The notes beneath the pieces are model-generated. The model searched no databases. It saw only the letters and a program-made list of their open reading frames with translations, and was not told the DNA's origin. DNA of 5,531 nt from Deltaproteobacteria bacterium (lineage in GTDB: Bacteria; Desulfobacterota; Syntrophia; Syntrophales; Smithellaceae), in contig JAGFXG010000157.1 in the NCBI GenBank assembly GCA_017860985.1, positions 1 to 5,531 on the forward strand. Reading direction: 5' to 3'. Positions 1 through 5,531 of the stretch are shown piece after piece. Numbering within the stretch: position 1 is the first letter of the stretch; each line of letters begins with the position of its first letter. The position numbers were made by a program, and so were the translations under genes.

Positions 1-1166
1 CAACAATGGGAGAATTTTTAGCGTGGATCATCGGCTGGGATCTTGTCCTTGAGTATCTTTTTGGTGCATCAACCGTCGCGGTCGGATGGTCTGGATACAT
101 GGTCAGCTTCCTCAAAGATTTTGATATAGTTATCCCTGCAGTTTTATGTCAGGCGCCACTTTCCTATTCCATTGCGGGTGGTTGGAACACAACCGGTGCC
201 ATTTTAAATTGCCCGGCTATTTTTATAGTCGGACTTATGACAACACTCCTCGTAATCGGTATTCGCGAGTCAACAACGGTCAATAATTTTATCGTGATTA
301 TCAAGTTGATAGTCATCGCTCTCTTTATAATTATGGGAATCTTTTTCGTGAAGTTCGCTAACTGGATACCATTTTTACCAGATAATACCGGTCAGTTCGG
401 GTCATTCGGCTGGAGCGGTGTGTTACGTGGAGCAGGTGTAATCTTTTTTGCTTACATTGGTTTTGACGTTGTATCCACTACAGCCCAGGAAGCGCGTAAT
501 CCTCAGAGAGACATGCCCATTGGTATTCTAGGATCGCTTGTCGTCTGTACTATTATTTTTATCCTTATGGCCGGGATTTTGACAGGCATAGTGAAATATA
601 CAGAACTGGGTGTGCCAGATCCGATTGCAGTTGCTGTCAATGCTGCAGGACCCTCAATTGCCTGGCTGAGACCATTTATTAAAATCGGTGCCATTGCCGG
701 ATTAAGTTCTGTTGTACTCGTCCTGCTGATGGCACAGCCGCGCGTCTTTTTCAGCATGGCCCAGGACGGTTTACTTCCAAAAGGTTTTGCACGCGTGCAC
801 CCCCGTTTTAAAACACCATACATTCCGACTATTCTCACCGGATGTGTGGCGGCAATCGTATCCGGACTCTTCCCCATTAATATCCTGGGAGAATTGGTTT
901 CCATAGGGACACTGCTCGCCTTTGCGATCGTTTGCATCGGCGTACTTGTTCTGCGCTATCGTCATCCGGAAATTCCACGCGTATTTCGCACGCCCTGGGT
1001 GCCCTTCGTTCCTATAGCCGGAGCCTTCGTGACTCTTCTTCAAATGGTGTTTTTACCGTTTGATACCTGGTTACGCCTGATCGTTTGGATGGCGATTGGT
1101 TTTGTCATTTACTTCTTTTACAGTCGAAAACACAGCAGATTGAGATTATCTTCTTCCCAAGGGTGA
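1..1166 (+). CDS. APC-superfamily cationic amino acid permease, 5'-truncated by the window edge
   Basis: Inner-membrane secondary transporter, probably importing amino acids by proton symport or exchange; the substrate cannot be read from sequence. The frame is open to the left edge (a Thr codon at 3-5 precedes the Met at 6). The first visible residues, GEFLAWIIGWDLVLEY, match transmembrane helix 3 of the CAT/YfnA group, so the Met at 6 is internal and roughly 80-100 N-terminal residues are missing. Counting from that Met, hydrophobic helices lie near 5-35, 69-88, 94-117, 136-158, 172-197, 224-250, 272-290, 295-317, 332-350 and 357-373, which fits helices 3-12 of a 12-helix protein. The family signature is at 149-174: AYIGFDVVSTTAQEARNP followed by QRDMPIG. 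The C-terminus is short and basic (YSRKHSRLR). It converges on the carboxykinase gene and shares the terminator at 1454-1484. The family call is firm; the subfamily is likely CAT/YfnA-like. Confidence 0.93.
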   Translation, partial: TMGEFLAWIIGWDLVLEYLFGASTVAVGWSGYMVSFLKDFDIVIPAVLCQAPLSYSIAGGWNTTGAILNCPAIFIVGLMTTLLVIGIRESTTVNNFIVIIKLIVIALFIIMGIFFVKFANWIPFLPDNTGQFGSFGWSGVLRGAGVIFFAYIGFDVVSTTAQEARNPQRDMPIGILGSLVVCTIIFILMAGILTGIVKYTELGVPDPIAVAVNAAGPSIAWLRPFIKIGAIAGLSSVVLVLLMAQPRVFFSMAQDGLLPKGFARVHPRFKTPYIPTILTGCVAAIVSGLFPINILGELVSIGTLLAFAIVCIGVLVLRYRHPEIPRVFRTPWVPFVPIAGAFVTLLQMVFLPFDTWLRLIVWMAIGFVIYFFYSRKHSRLRLSSSQG

Positions 1167-1181
1167 CCACTGGAAGAATAC

Positions 1182-1319
1182 ATGTTAAATAAGAAATCAG
1201 ACGGAGATTACCTTTCGAAGTTGTGGACAGAGAAATTCATTCAAACTATCCTGAATAAATATGCCGCGACAATGGAATACAGGAAGCCAAATAAAACATT
1301 GATGATACAGATTGACTGA
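1182..1319 (+). CDS. possible small ORF, 45 residues, unknown function
   Basis: An ATG frame of 45 codons starts 15 bases after the permease stop. A GGAAGA at 1172-1177 sits four bases before the ATG, a workable though close ribosome binding site. The product is basic and hydrophilic (begins MLNKKSDGDYLSK, ends KTLMIQID), has no membrane segment or signal peptide, and matches no family I recognise. Its position suggests translation from the permease transcript. Against it: the DNA is AT-rich, where short frames arise by chance. It could also be the remnant of a longer gene. Existence uncertain. Confidence 0.28.
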   Translation: MLNKKSDGDYLSKLWTEKFIQTILNKYAATMEYRKPNKTLMIQID

Positions 1320-1453
1320 ATCACTTACCTTGAGAGTTCAATTTTGATGATAATTGATTTAGCATCTGATAATATTGAATCATGAATGAATACGAGATCC
1401 TGAGCGATCCTATCGCTTAAAATAATATTATTCATTAATTGAGCTTCCAACTA
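1320..1453. other. AT-rich intergenic stretch with nested inverted repeats
   Basis: No gene is supported here. AGCGAT at 1403-1408 pairs with ATCGCT at 1412-1417 around a 3-base loop, and one G-T and one T-A pair extend the stem. Around it, AATGAATA (1385-1392) is the reverse complement of TATTCATT (1429-1436), and AATAATATTATT (1421-1432) is a perfect 12-base palindrome. The inner hairpin lacks a following T run, so it is not a standard terminator. It may help protect the permease mRNA 3' end, or may be chance in AT-rich DNA. Confidence 0.3.
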
Positions 1454-1484
1454 AAAAAGCCCCGGTTTGTTGACGGGGCTTTTT
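1454..1484. terminator. bidirectional intrinsic terminator between permease and PEP carboxykinase
   Basis: AAAAAGCCCCG (1454-1464) pairs perfectly with CGGGGCTTTTT (1474-1484) around a 9-base loop. The five G/C pairs near the loop followed by a T run give a standard Rho-independent terminator on the plus strand. On the minus strand the A run at 1453-1458 becomes the U run. It lies about 290 bases past the permease stop, 135 past the possible small ORF, and 22 past the carboxykinase stop, as expected for a shared terminator between convergent genes. Confidence 0.92.
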
Positions 1485-1506
1485 CATTGCAATCATAAAA
1501 AATAAT

Positions 1507-3369
1507 CTAAGCGAATTCTCCAGGCGGAATGACGGATTTACCCGATTTTTCTTTTGCTGCATTCAGCCGAGTTCTTAACATCTCCATGATGGCGTGAAAT
1601 TCCGAAGGGATGTTTTCCTCTTCGGTATACGCTTTCTCCACACGAACCAGTTTTTCCAGGAATTTGTCCACCCGAATGGAAAACAGCTTATCATAAGCTT
1701 CCCGCGTAAATTTCTTTCCAAAAATCTGGACGAATAGTTTTGCGATATCCTCATATTTAGGAATATAACCGATCGGCGTTTCAATCGCGGTGTATTCGCC
1801 ATGGACCCGGCCTTCCATCCACATGAGCCAGACTTTCTTATCCACTTTATCGTTTATAAACTTTCCGTCTTCCTTCAGAAAGTAATTGGTGGAGAAAACC
1901 AATGGTTTGACAATCAATCGATTGCCGAATTTCAGATGATTAGTCAAATATGTCCCCAGTGGAACGACCAGAAAGTCCAGGTTGGCCATGGGGGAAAGCT
2001 CACGCACACCAACTGCGCCAATTGTTGCGGCGGTGGTTTCCGATTCCAGTGAAGCGCCAATGAACATGCCGTGCGCCCAGTCAAAGCTCTGATAAACGGG
2101 CACTGACGTATCGGAATCGCGCCCGCCATAAATAATACCACTGATCGGAACTCCATCGGGATCATAGAGTTTGGGATCAACGTTTTTCAGTTCGCTCAGG
2201 CGAATCGTGTAGCGGGCATTTTTATGCGACGGTAGGATTTCATTGCCTTTGTCATCTTTCTTGTCCTTTTTCCACTCACCGGAAAAGTTGCGGCCTTCAT
2301 CGGGAAGAATCTGTCCCATCCCCATCCAGTATGGTTTATCATCCTTAACCAGCACATTGGAAAAGATCAGCTCGCGCGGCGTGGTGAGGGCTTCATAAAT
2401 AACCGGATCATCGATGGGATTGACATCCTCGATAATGCCGAAAATGCCCTGTTCGATATTGACTGCATATGCCTTGCCGTCATCGCTATGCCGGATGTAA
2501 GCGATATCGTCACCGACAATCTGCTGGCCCGGGACCATGGCGGTGGACGTCTTTCCGCAAGCGCTGGGAAACGCACCGGTAAAATACGTCACGCGTTTCT
2601 TGCCTTCCGGCTTCACTCCCATGATGAACATGTGCTCTGTCAGCCAGTCTTCCTTATTGGCCTTATAGATGGCCAGCCTGAGCGCCAGTTTTTTCAGGCC
2701 CACGCTGTTGCCCGCATACTGGTTATTAACCGTCAGAACTTTCTTGCCGAGAACGTCAATAAAAATCCTTCGATCTTTGATGTTCTTCGTGTTGTTATGC
2801 TCATCCAGTTCACCTGCGGAATGAACCAGGTAAAAGAAATCATCCGAACCTTTCAGCGTTTTAAAGTGTTCGTATCCCACCCGGTAAAGCAGATCTTCAC
2901 TGTGGGAAACATAAGCGGAGTCGGTGATCTGCAGCGCGGCAATGGAGAAACGCGAATTGAGCGGCCCCAGGCAGAAGAAACGGACAAAGCATTCCTTGCC
3001 CTTCATGATCCCGTCCATGATGCCGAAAATTTCTTTGAGGCCTTCTTCCCGGTCTTTGACATCGATTATTTTGGATACTTTCATGTCAGGCGTCACCAGC
3101 AGGCAGGTGTTTTTCTTATCACGGCCCTGATCGTGAAAGCTGTCGAAATGAACCGTATGGCCCGGCATCGCCAGCTTTTTTTCTTCACCCAGTTCCAGCG
3201 ACTGCTGACGAATATAACCGATATCGGGGAAACTGTCCGTAATGACGGATACTTTGGCCGGCTTGCACAAAGTCACATATTCCTCAATGATTTTCTCCAC
3301 ATGTGGATTATTGAGTTGTTTGATCTTCTGAAGATTTTCTTCGCTCAATATTTTGCTGTCAATATTCAA
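1507..3369 (-). CDS. pckG: phosphoenolpyruvate carboxykinase, GTP-type family
   Basis: Cytosolic enzyme interconverting oxaloacetate + GTP and PEP + CO2 + GDP (EC 4.1.1.32), linking the TCA cycle to gluconeogenesis or, in reverse, fixing CO2. The length of 620 residues is normal for GTP enzymes. Hallmarks in order: substrate Arg83; the YAGN loop (218-221); Mn ligand region with Lys226/Lys227 and His246 (WLTEHM); P-loop FPSACGKT (267-274) with the reactive Cys271 typical of GTP rather than ATP enzymes; kinase-2 GDDIA (286-290); Asn384 and Arg386; GGR (415-417); WAHG (431-434); the lid loop SETTAA (443-448); and TPIGYIP near the C-terminus (531-537). The TTG start is chosen because AGGAGG lies 8 bases upstream and the only nearby ATG is out of frame. 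Odd point: the Phe-rich PGFGEN stretch of the guanine pocket is replaced by INDKVDKK after Phe504, so GTP preference is inferred from family, not proven. Likely its own transcription unit. Confidence 0.95.
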   Translation of the reverse strand: MNIDSKILSEENLQKIKQLNNPHVEKIIEEYVTLCKPAKVSVITDSFPDIGYIRQQSLELGEEKKLAMPGHTVHFDSFHDQGRDKKNTCLLVTPDMKVSKIIDVKDREEGLKEIFGIMDGIMKGKECFVRFFCLGPLNSRFSIAALQITDSAYVSHSEDLLYRVGYEHFKTLKGSDDFFYLVHSAGELDEHNNTKNIKDRRIFIDVLGKKVLTVNNQYAGNSVGLKKLALRLAIYKANKEDWLTEHMFIMGVKPEGKKRVTYFTGAFPSACGKTSTAMVPGQQIVGDDIAYIRHSDDGKAYAVNIEQGIFGIIEDVNPIDDPVIYEALTTPRELIFSNVLVKDDKPYWMGMGQILPDEGRNFSGEWKKDKKDDKGNEILPSHKNARYTIRLSELKNVDPKLYDPDGVPISGIIYGGRDSDTSVPVYQSFDWAHGMFIGASLESETTAATIGAVGVRELSPMANLDFLVVPLGTYLTNHLKFGNRLIVKPLVFSTNYFLKEDGKFINDKVDKKVWLMWMEGRVHGEYTAIETPIGYIPKYEDIAKLFVQIFGKKFTREAYDKLFSIRVDKFLEKLVRVEKAYTEEENIPSEFHAIMEMLRTRLNAAKEKSGKSVIPPGEFA

Positions 3370-3377
3370 TTGGCATT

Positions 3378-3383
3378 CCTCCT
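3378..3383 (-). promoter_or_regulatory. Shine-Dalgarno site that sets the TTG start of pckG
   Basis: On the minus strand this reads AGGAGG, a perfect anti-16S match, followed by 8 bases (AATGCCAA) and then TTG at 3369. The ATG inside the spacer is out of frame and hits a stop after five codons. The strong site therefore supports TTG as the true initiator. Confidence 0.85.
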
Positions 3384-3602
3384 GTCTGTTTTTGTTGATG
3401 TCTACTTCTCTGCATATAATGCCCGTCAGATAGGCATTTTTACCCTACGCAGCGACAATAGAATTGGAGTTTGAACCGCCGGCATCCTGAAAACAACGGT
3501 AACCGGATGGACACATCCACTTACGGCGCCAACTCTAGAGGACAATGATATAAAAATCAATAAATATTTACATAAGCGGCAGCCGTCTGCAATGTGGCCG
3601 AA
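3384..3602. other. upstream region and leader of pckG, with inverted repeat
   Basis: This stretch separates the glyoxalase-like gene stop from the pckG ribosome binding site. It contains an inverted repeat, AATGCC (3418-3423) and GGCATT (3433-3438) with a 9-base spacer, about 50-70 bases upstream of the pckG start. That could be an operator or a leader hairpin. Also present are the palindromes GGCGCC (3525-3530), CTCTAGAG (3533-3540) and TAAATATTTA (3561-3570), and a 5-base-pair hairpin (3505-3509 with 3514-3518). The AT-rich part at 3541-3575 is a reasonable place for the pckG promoter; a TATATC preceded at 17 bases by a poor -35 is the best minus-strand candidate I see. No hairpin with a clear U run ends the upstream operon here, so read-through into pckG is possible. 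Confidence 0.35.
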
Positions 3603-3974
3603 CTACCGCTTTTGAGGAATGATTTCAAGCCAGTAATCATCCGGATCGTTGATAAAGTAGATACCCATCGATTTGTTTTCGAAGCAGATGCAGCCCATTT
3701 TTTCATGAAGCGCGTGGGCGGCCGCAAAATCATCCACTTTAAATGCCAGATGAAATTCGTTGTCACCCAAATTATAGGGTTCCTTACGGTCTTTCATCCA
3801 GGTCAACTCCAGCTGATGGGGTGTTTTCTCATCTCCTAAAAATACTAAAATGAAACTGCCGTCCGGCGGTTCATAGCGCCGTATTTCTCTCAGCTGCAGT
3901 GCTTCCTTATAAAAGGCAAGGCTTTTCTCCAGATTCAAAACATTGAGATTATTGTGTGCAAACGTAAATTGCAT
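3603..3974 (-). CDS. VOC-superfamily glyoxalase-I-like protein (lactoylglutathione lyase family)
   Basis: Small cytosolic metalloprotein of the vicinal-oxygen-chelate fold, 123 residues, two βαβββ modules. The four metal-ligand positions of glyoxalase I are all present: His7 (FAHNNL), Glu56 (HQLELTW), His75 (NEFHLAF) and Glu117 (YWLEIIP), matching His5/Glu56/His74/Glu122 of E. coli GloA. Glyoxalase I converts the hemithioacetal of methylglyoxal and a thiol to the lactoyl thioester. Compared with E. coli GloA, the loop before the last strand is a few residues shorter, as in many anaerobe homologues, and DPDG reads DPDD here. The ATG is preceded by GGGGG four bases upstream. It is last in a minus-strand gene set, 22 bases after the SDR stop. 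Alternative: a VOC enzyme acting on another substrate; the thiol cofactor cannot be told from sequence. Confidence 0.85.
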   Translation of the reverse strand: MQFTFAHNNLNVLNLEKSLAFYKEALQLREIRRYEPPDGSFILVFLGDEKTPHQLELTWMKDRKEPYNLGDNEFHLAFKVDDFAAAHALHEKMGCICFENKSMGIYFINDPDDYWLEIIPQKR

Positions 3975-3996
3975 AGCACCCCCTATTCTTCCTGTG

Positions 3997-4758
3997 TTAT
4001 TTCATCACAAGCTTGTTCAGACCAAACGCTTTGCTCATCAAGCGGTCGAACTGGTCCGCAGGCAGAGCGGCCACAAGCGGCAGCTGGGTCGATTGCCTGC
4101 CCAGACGAATGACTTTTGGAATTGTTTTGAGAAAAAGCGCATCAACAAGTTTCTGGGAAAATTCTTCCGCCGTCGTCGGATTCTTCTGGGAAGCAATTGC
4201 CCGCTCCTTAACGTGTCCGGCCACTGGTGCGTAGACCGAATTTTCCCGAAGTTTTATGCTGTTTGCGGCAGCCTCTCCAAACTTGGATTTGATCGCCCCC
4301 GGCTGCACAGTGACAACGGAAATGCCGAAAGGCGCAAGCTCAATGCGCATGGAAACGGAAAGCAGGTTGACCGCGGCTTTTGTCGCGCAATAGGCCCCTG
4401 CAAACGGTGTGGCGCAGATGCCGGAAACGCTCGCGATATTGACAACCAGGCCGGATTGCTGTTTGATCATTTGAGGAGCAACTGCCTTGGTCAGCGCAAC
4501 AAGACCGATCACATTGGTTTCAAACTCATGCCTCAGGTCGTCGATGGACAAATCAATCAACGGCCCGATCACAATTGATTTCTGATCTGTCACATCAAGC
4601 GCTGCGGTGTCTATCTTTTCTTTTTTCAAATGCTCGATGGCTTCCGGTTTCCGTGCCGTTGCAAACACCCTGCATCCACGCGATACGAATTCACGGGCCA
4701 GAGCCAGTCCGATGCCCGAAGAACAGCCTGAAATCAGCACAACCGAATATTTATCCAT
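3997..4758 (-). CDS. short-chain dehydrogenase/reductase with internal deletion of the NNAG region
   Basis: Classical SDR-family oxidoreductase, expected to use NAD(P)H on a carbonyl or alcohol of unknown identity. Visible: the dinucleotide-binding SGCSSGIG (10-17); Arg36-Lys37 after strand 2, which favours NADPH; LDVTD (54-58); and the catalytic residues Asn82, Ser110, Tyr123 and Lys127 (YCATK) with correct 13- and 4-residue spacing, then PGAIKSKF (153-160). Odd point: LDVTDQKSI runs straight into VIGPLIDLS, so helix C, strand 4 and the NNAG motif, about 24 residues, are absent between Ile62 and Val63. The length of 253 is short for this subfamily by about that amount. The frame stays open and the C-terminus is complete. 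Start ATG has GGAG 8 bases upstream. It lies 34 bases after the YqhD-like stop, so it is likely cotranscribed. Activity is doubtful; it could be an early pseudogene, a real variant or an assembly artefact. Confidence 0.85.
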   Translation of the reverse strand: MDKYSVVLISGCSSGIGLALAREFVSRGCRVFATARKPEAIEHLKKEKIDTAALDVTDQKSIVIGPLIDLSIDDLRHEFETNVIGLVALTKAVAPQMIKQQSGLVVNIASVSGICATPFAGAYCATKAAVNLLSVSMRIELAPFGISVVTVQPGAIKSKFGEAAANSIKLRENSVYAPVAGHVKERAIASQKNPTTAEEFSQKLVDALFLKTIPKVIRLGRQSTQLPLVAALPADQFDRLMSKAFGLNKLVMK

Positions 4759-4792
4759 GATTGATGCTCCATCGTTTGATATTATGTATCGG

Positions 4793-5531
4793 CTACAGAC
4801 ATTCCTTTAAAATGACACCAGCCAACTCGGGTGTCACATCCCTTTTCTCGCCCAAACGGACCATGCCGTGCGCTTTGAGCTGCTCGACGACAGCCGGTAT
4901 GATATCCGCCGCGATATCATACGCGCTGAGACGGGTCGCCACATGCATGCTTTCAAAAAATTCACGTGTTTTCTCGATGGCAGTGTCAATGCGCGCATTG
5001 TCATCTCCTGTTTTGATACCCCAAACGCGTTGGGCATACTGCAGGAGTTTTTCTTTCTTTTCCTGCCGGCGTATATTTAGCATAACCGGTAAAATCACAG
5101 CCAGGGTTTTTGCATGATCCAAACCCTTCAGCGCCGTAAGTTCATGTCCGATCATATGCGTTGCCCAGTCCTGTGGAACCCCGACGCTGATGAGACCGTT
5201 AAGACCGAGCGTGGCACACCACATCAGATTGGCACGTACATTATAATCCGTTGGCTGCGCGATTGCTTTCGGTCCTTCTTCAATAAGAGTTAACAGCAAA
5301 CCTTCAGCAAAACGATCCTGCAATTTTCCATCGACAGGATAAGTGAGGTATTGCTCCACAACGTGAACAAATGTATCAACAACACCATTGCCGATTTGAC
5401 TCAGCGGCAGTGTATAGGTCTTTGTGGGATCGAGAACAGAAAACCTGGGAAACAACGTGGGGTGCGAAAAAGGAAGTTTGGCATTCAATGCCCGATTCGT
5501 AATGACGGCCCCGCTGTTCATTTCTGAACCG
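4793..5531 (-). CDS. YqhD-like iron-containing NADPH-dependent alcohol dehydrogenase/aldehyde reductase, 5'-truncated by the window edge
   Basis: C-terminal part (about 245 residues) of a group III metal-dependent alcohol dehydrogenase, cytosolic, reducing short-chain and toxic aldehydes with NADPH in characterised YqhD relatives. The frame runs through Gly-Ser-Glu to the right edge, and GSEMNSG matches an internal YqhD segment, so the Met at 5521 is not the start; the N-terminal NADP-binding domain lies outside. Numbering from that Met, the four metal ligands are Asp49 and His53 (DTFVHVVEQY), His122 (DWATHMIGHE) and His136 (GLDHAKTLA), with the same 69- and 14-residue spacing as E. coli YqhD. 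Similarity to YqhD is close over the whole visible length (QDRFAEGLLLTLIEEGPKA, VPQDWATHM). It is the first visible gene of the minus-strand set with the SDR and glyoxalase-like genes; its promoter is off the window. Butanol dehydrogenase is the usual alternative label. Confidence 0.94.
   Translation of the reverse strand, partial: GSEMNSGAVITNRALNAKLPFSHPTLFPRFSVLDPTKTYTLPLSQIGNGVVDTFVHVVEQYLTYPVDGKLQDRFAEGLLLTLIEEGPKAIAQPTDYNVRANLMWCATLGLNGLISVGVPQDWATHMIGHELTALKGLDHAKTLAVILPVMLNIRRQEKKEKLLQYAQRVWGIKTGDDNARIDTAIEKTREFFESMHVATRLSAYDIAADIIPAVVEQLKAHGMVRLGEKRDVTPELAGVILKECL

Noticed and set aside
503..937. 144-codon open frame on the minus strand
   Set aside because: It is antisense to clear transmembrane helices of the permease and has no independent support.
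3411..3420. TATAAT on the plus strand at 3415-3420 as a promoter
   Set aside because: It would point away from pckG, no -35 is well placed, and no plus-strand gene follows it.
2488..3474. 328-codon open frame on the plus strand, antisense to pckG
   Set aside because: It lies almost wholly inside the strongly supported pckG coding region, has no recognisable motif and reads as a mirror of pckG codon bias.
3450..3480. GGTTCAAACTCC on the minus strand, resembling a tRNA T-loop
   Set aside because: The flanking bases do not form the 5-base-pair T stem, and no acceptor, D or anticodon arms could be found upstream.
3577..3600. GC-rich hairpin just after the glyoxalase-like gene as an operon terminator
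   Set aside because: Only 4-base stems form and no U run follows on the minus strand.
3943..4578. 211-codon open frame on the plus strand
   Set aside because: It is antisense to the SDR gene; its composition is Arg/Cys/His-rich in the way shadow frames are, and no family is recognisable.

Overview
The window carries five protein-coding genes, two of them cut by the window edges. It looks like ordinary chromosomal DNA from a bacterium of moderate GC content. GTP-type PEP carboxykinase, a YqhD-type aldehyde reductase and a short glyoxalase-I-like protein would fit an anaerobic Gram-negative such as a Desulfobacterota or Syntrophaceae-like organism. That placement is a weak inference from protein style only. 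I see no phage, transposon, CRISPR, rRNA or tRNA.

Layout. (1) Bases 1-1166, plus strand: the C-terminal four-fifths or so of an APC-superfamily cationic amino acid permease, whose N-terminus lies off the left edge. (2) Bases 1167-1506: an AT-rich gap between convergent genes. It holds a possible 45-codon small ORF with a plausible ribosome binding site, nested AT-rich inverted repeats, and a strong hairpin at 1454-1484 that can end transcription in both directions. (3) Bases 1507-3369, minus strand: a full-length GTP-type phosphoenolpyruvate carboxykinase (pckG family) that starts at TTG behind a perfect AGGAGG. (4) Bases 3370-3602: its leader and upstream region, with an inverted repeat. (5) Bases 3603-5531, minus strand: a tightly packed putative operon, in transcription order YqhD-like iron alcohol dehydrogenase (5' end off the right edge), short-chain dehydrogenase/reductase (SDR), then VOC/glyoxalase-I-like protein, with gaps of 34 and 22 bases.

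Functionally, the YqhD-like reductase and glyoxalase-like protein suggest a cassette that clears reactive aldehydes or 2-oxoaldehydes such as methylglyoxal, with the SDR as a third redox partner. PEP carboxykinase links the TCA cycle to gluconeogenesis and is probably a separate transcription unit.

Two points deserve most attention. The SDR keeps its cofactor-binding start and catalytic Asn-Ser-Tyr-Lys residues, but lacks about 24 residues that normally hold helix C, strand 4 and the NNAG motif; the reading frame stays open. The PEP carboxykinase keeps its catalytic core but lacks the Phe-rich PGFGEN segment that normally forms part of the guanine pocket, so its nucleotide preference is uncertain. 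I found no clearly new multi-gene system.
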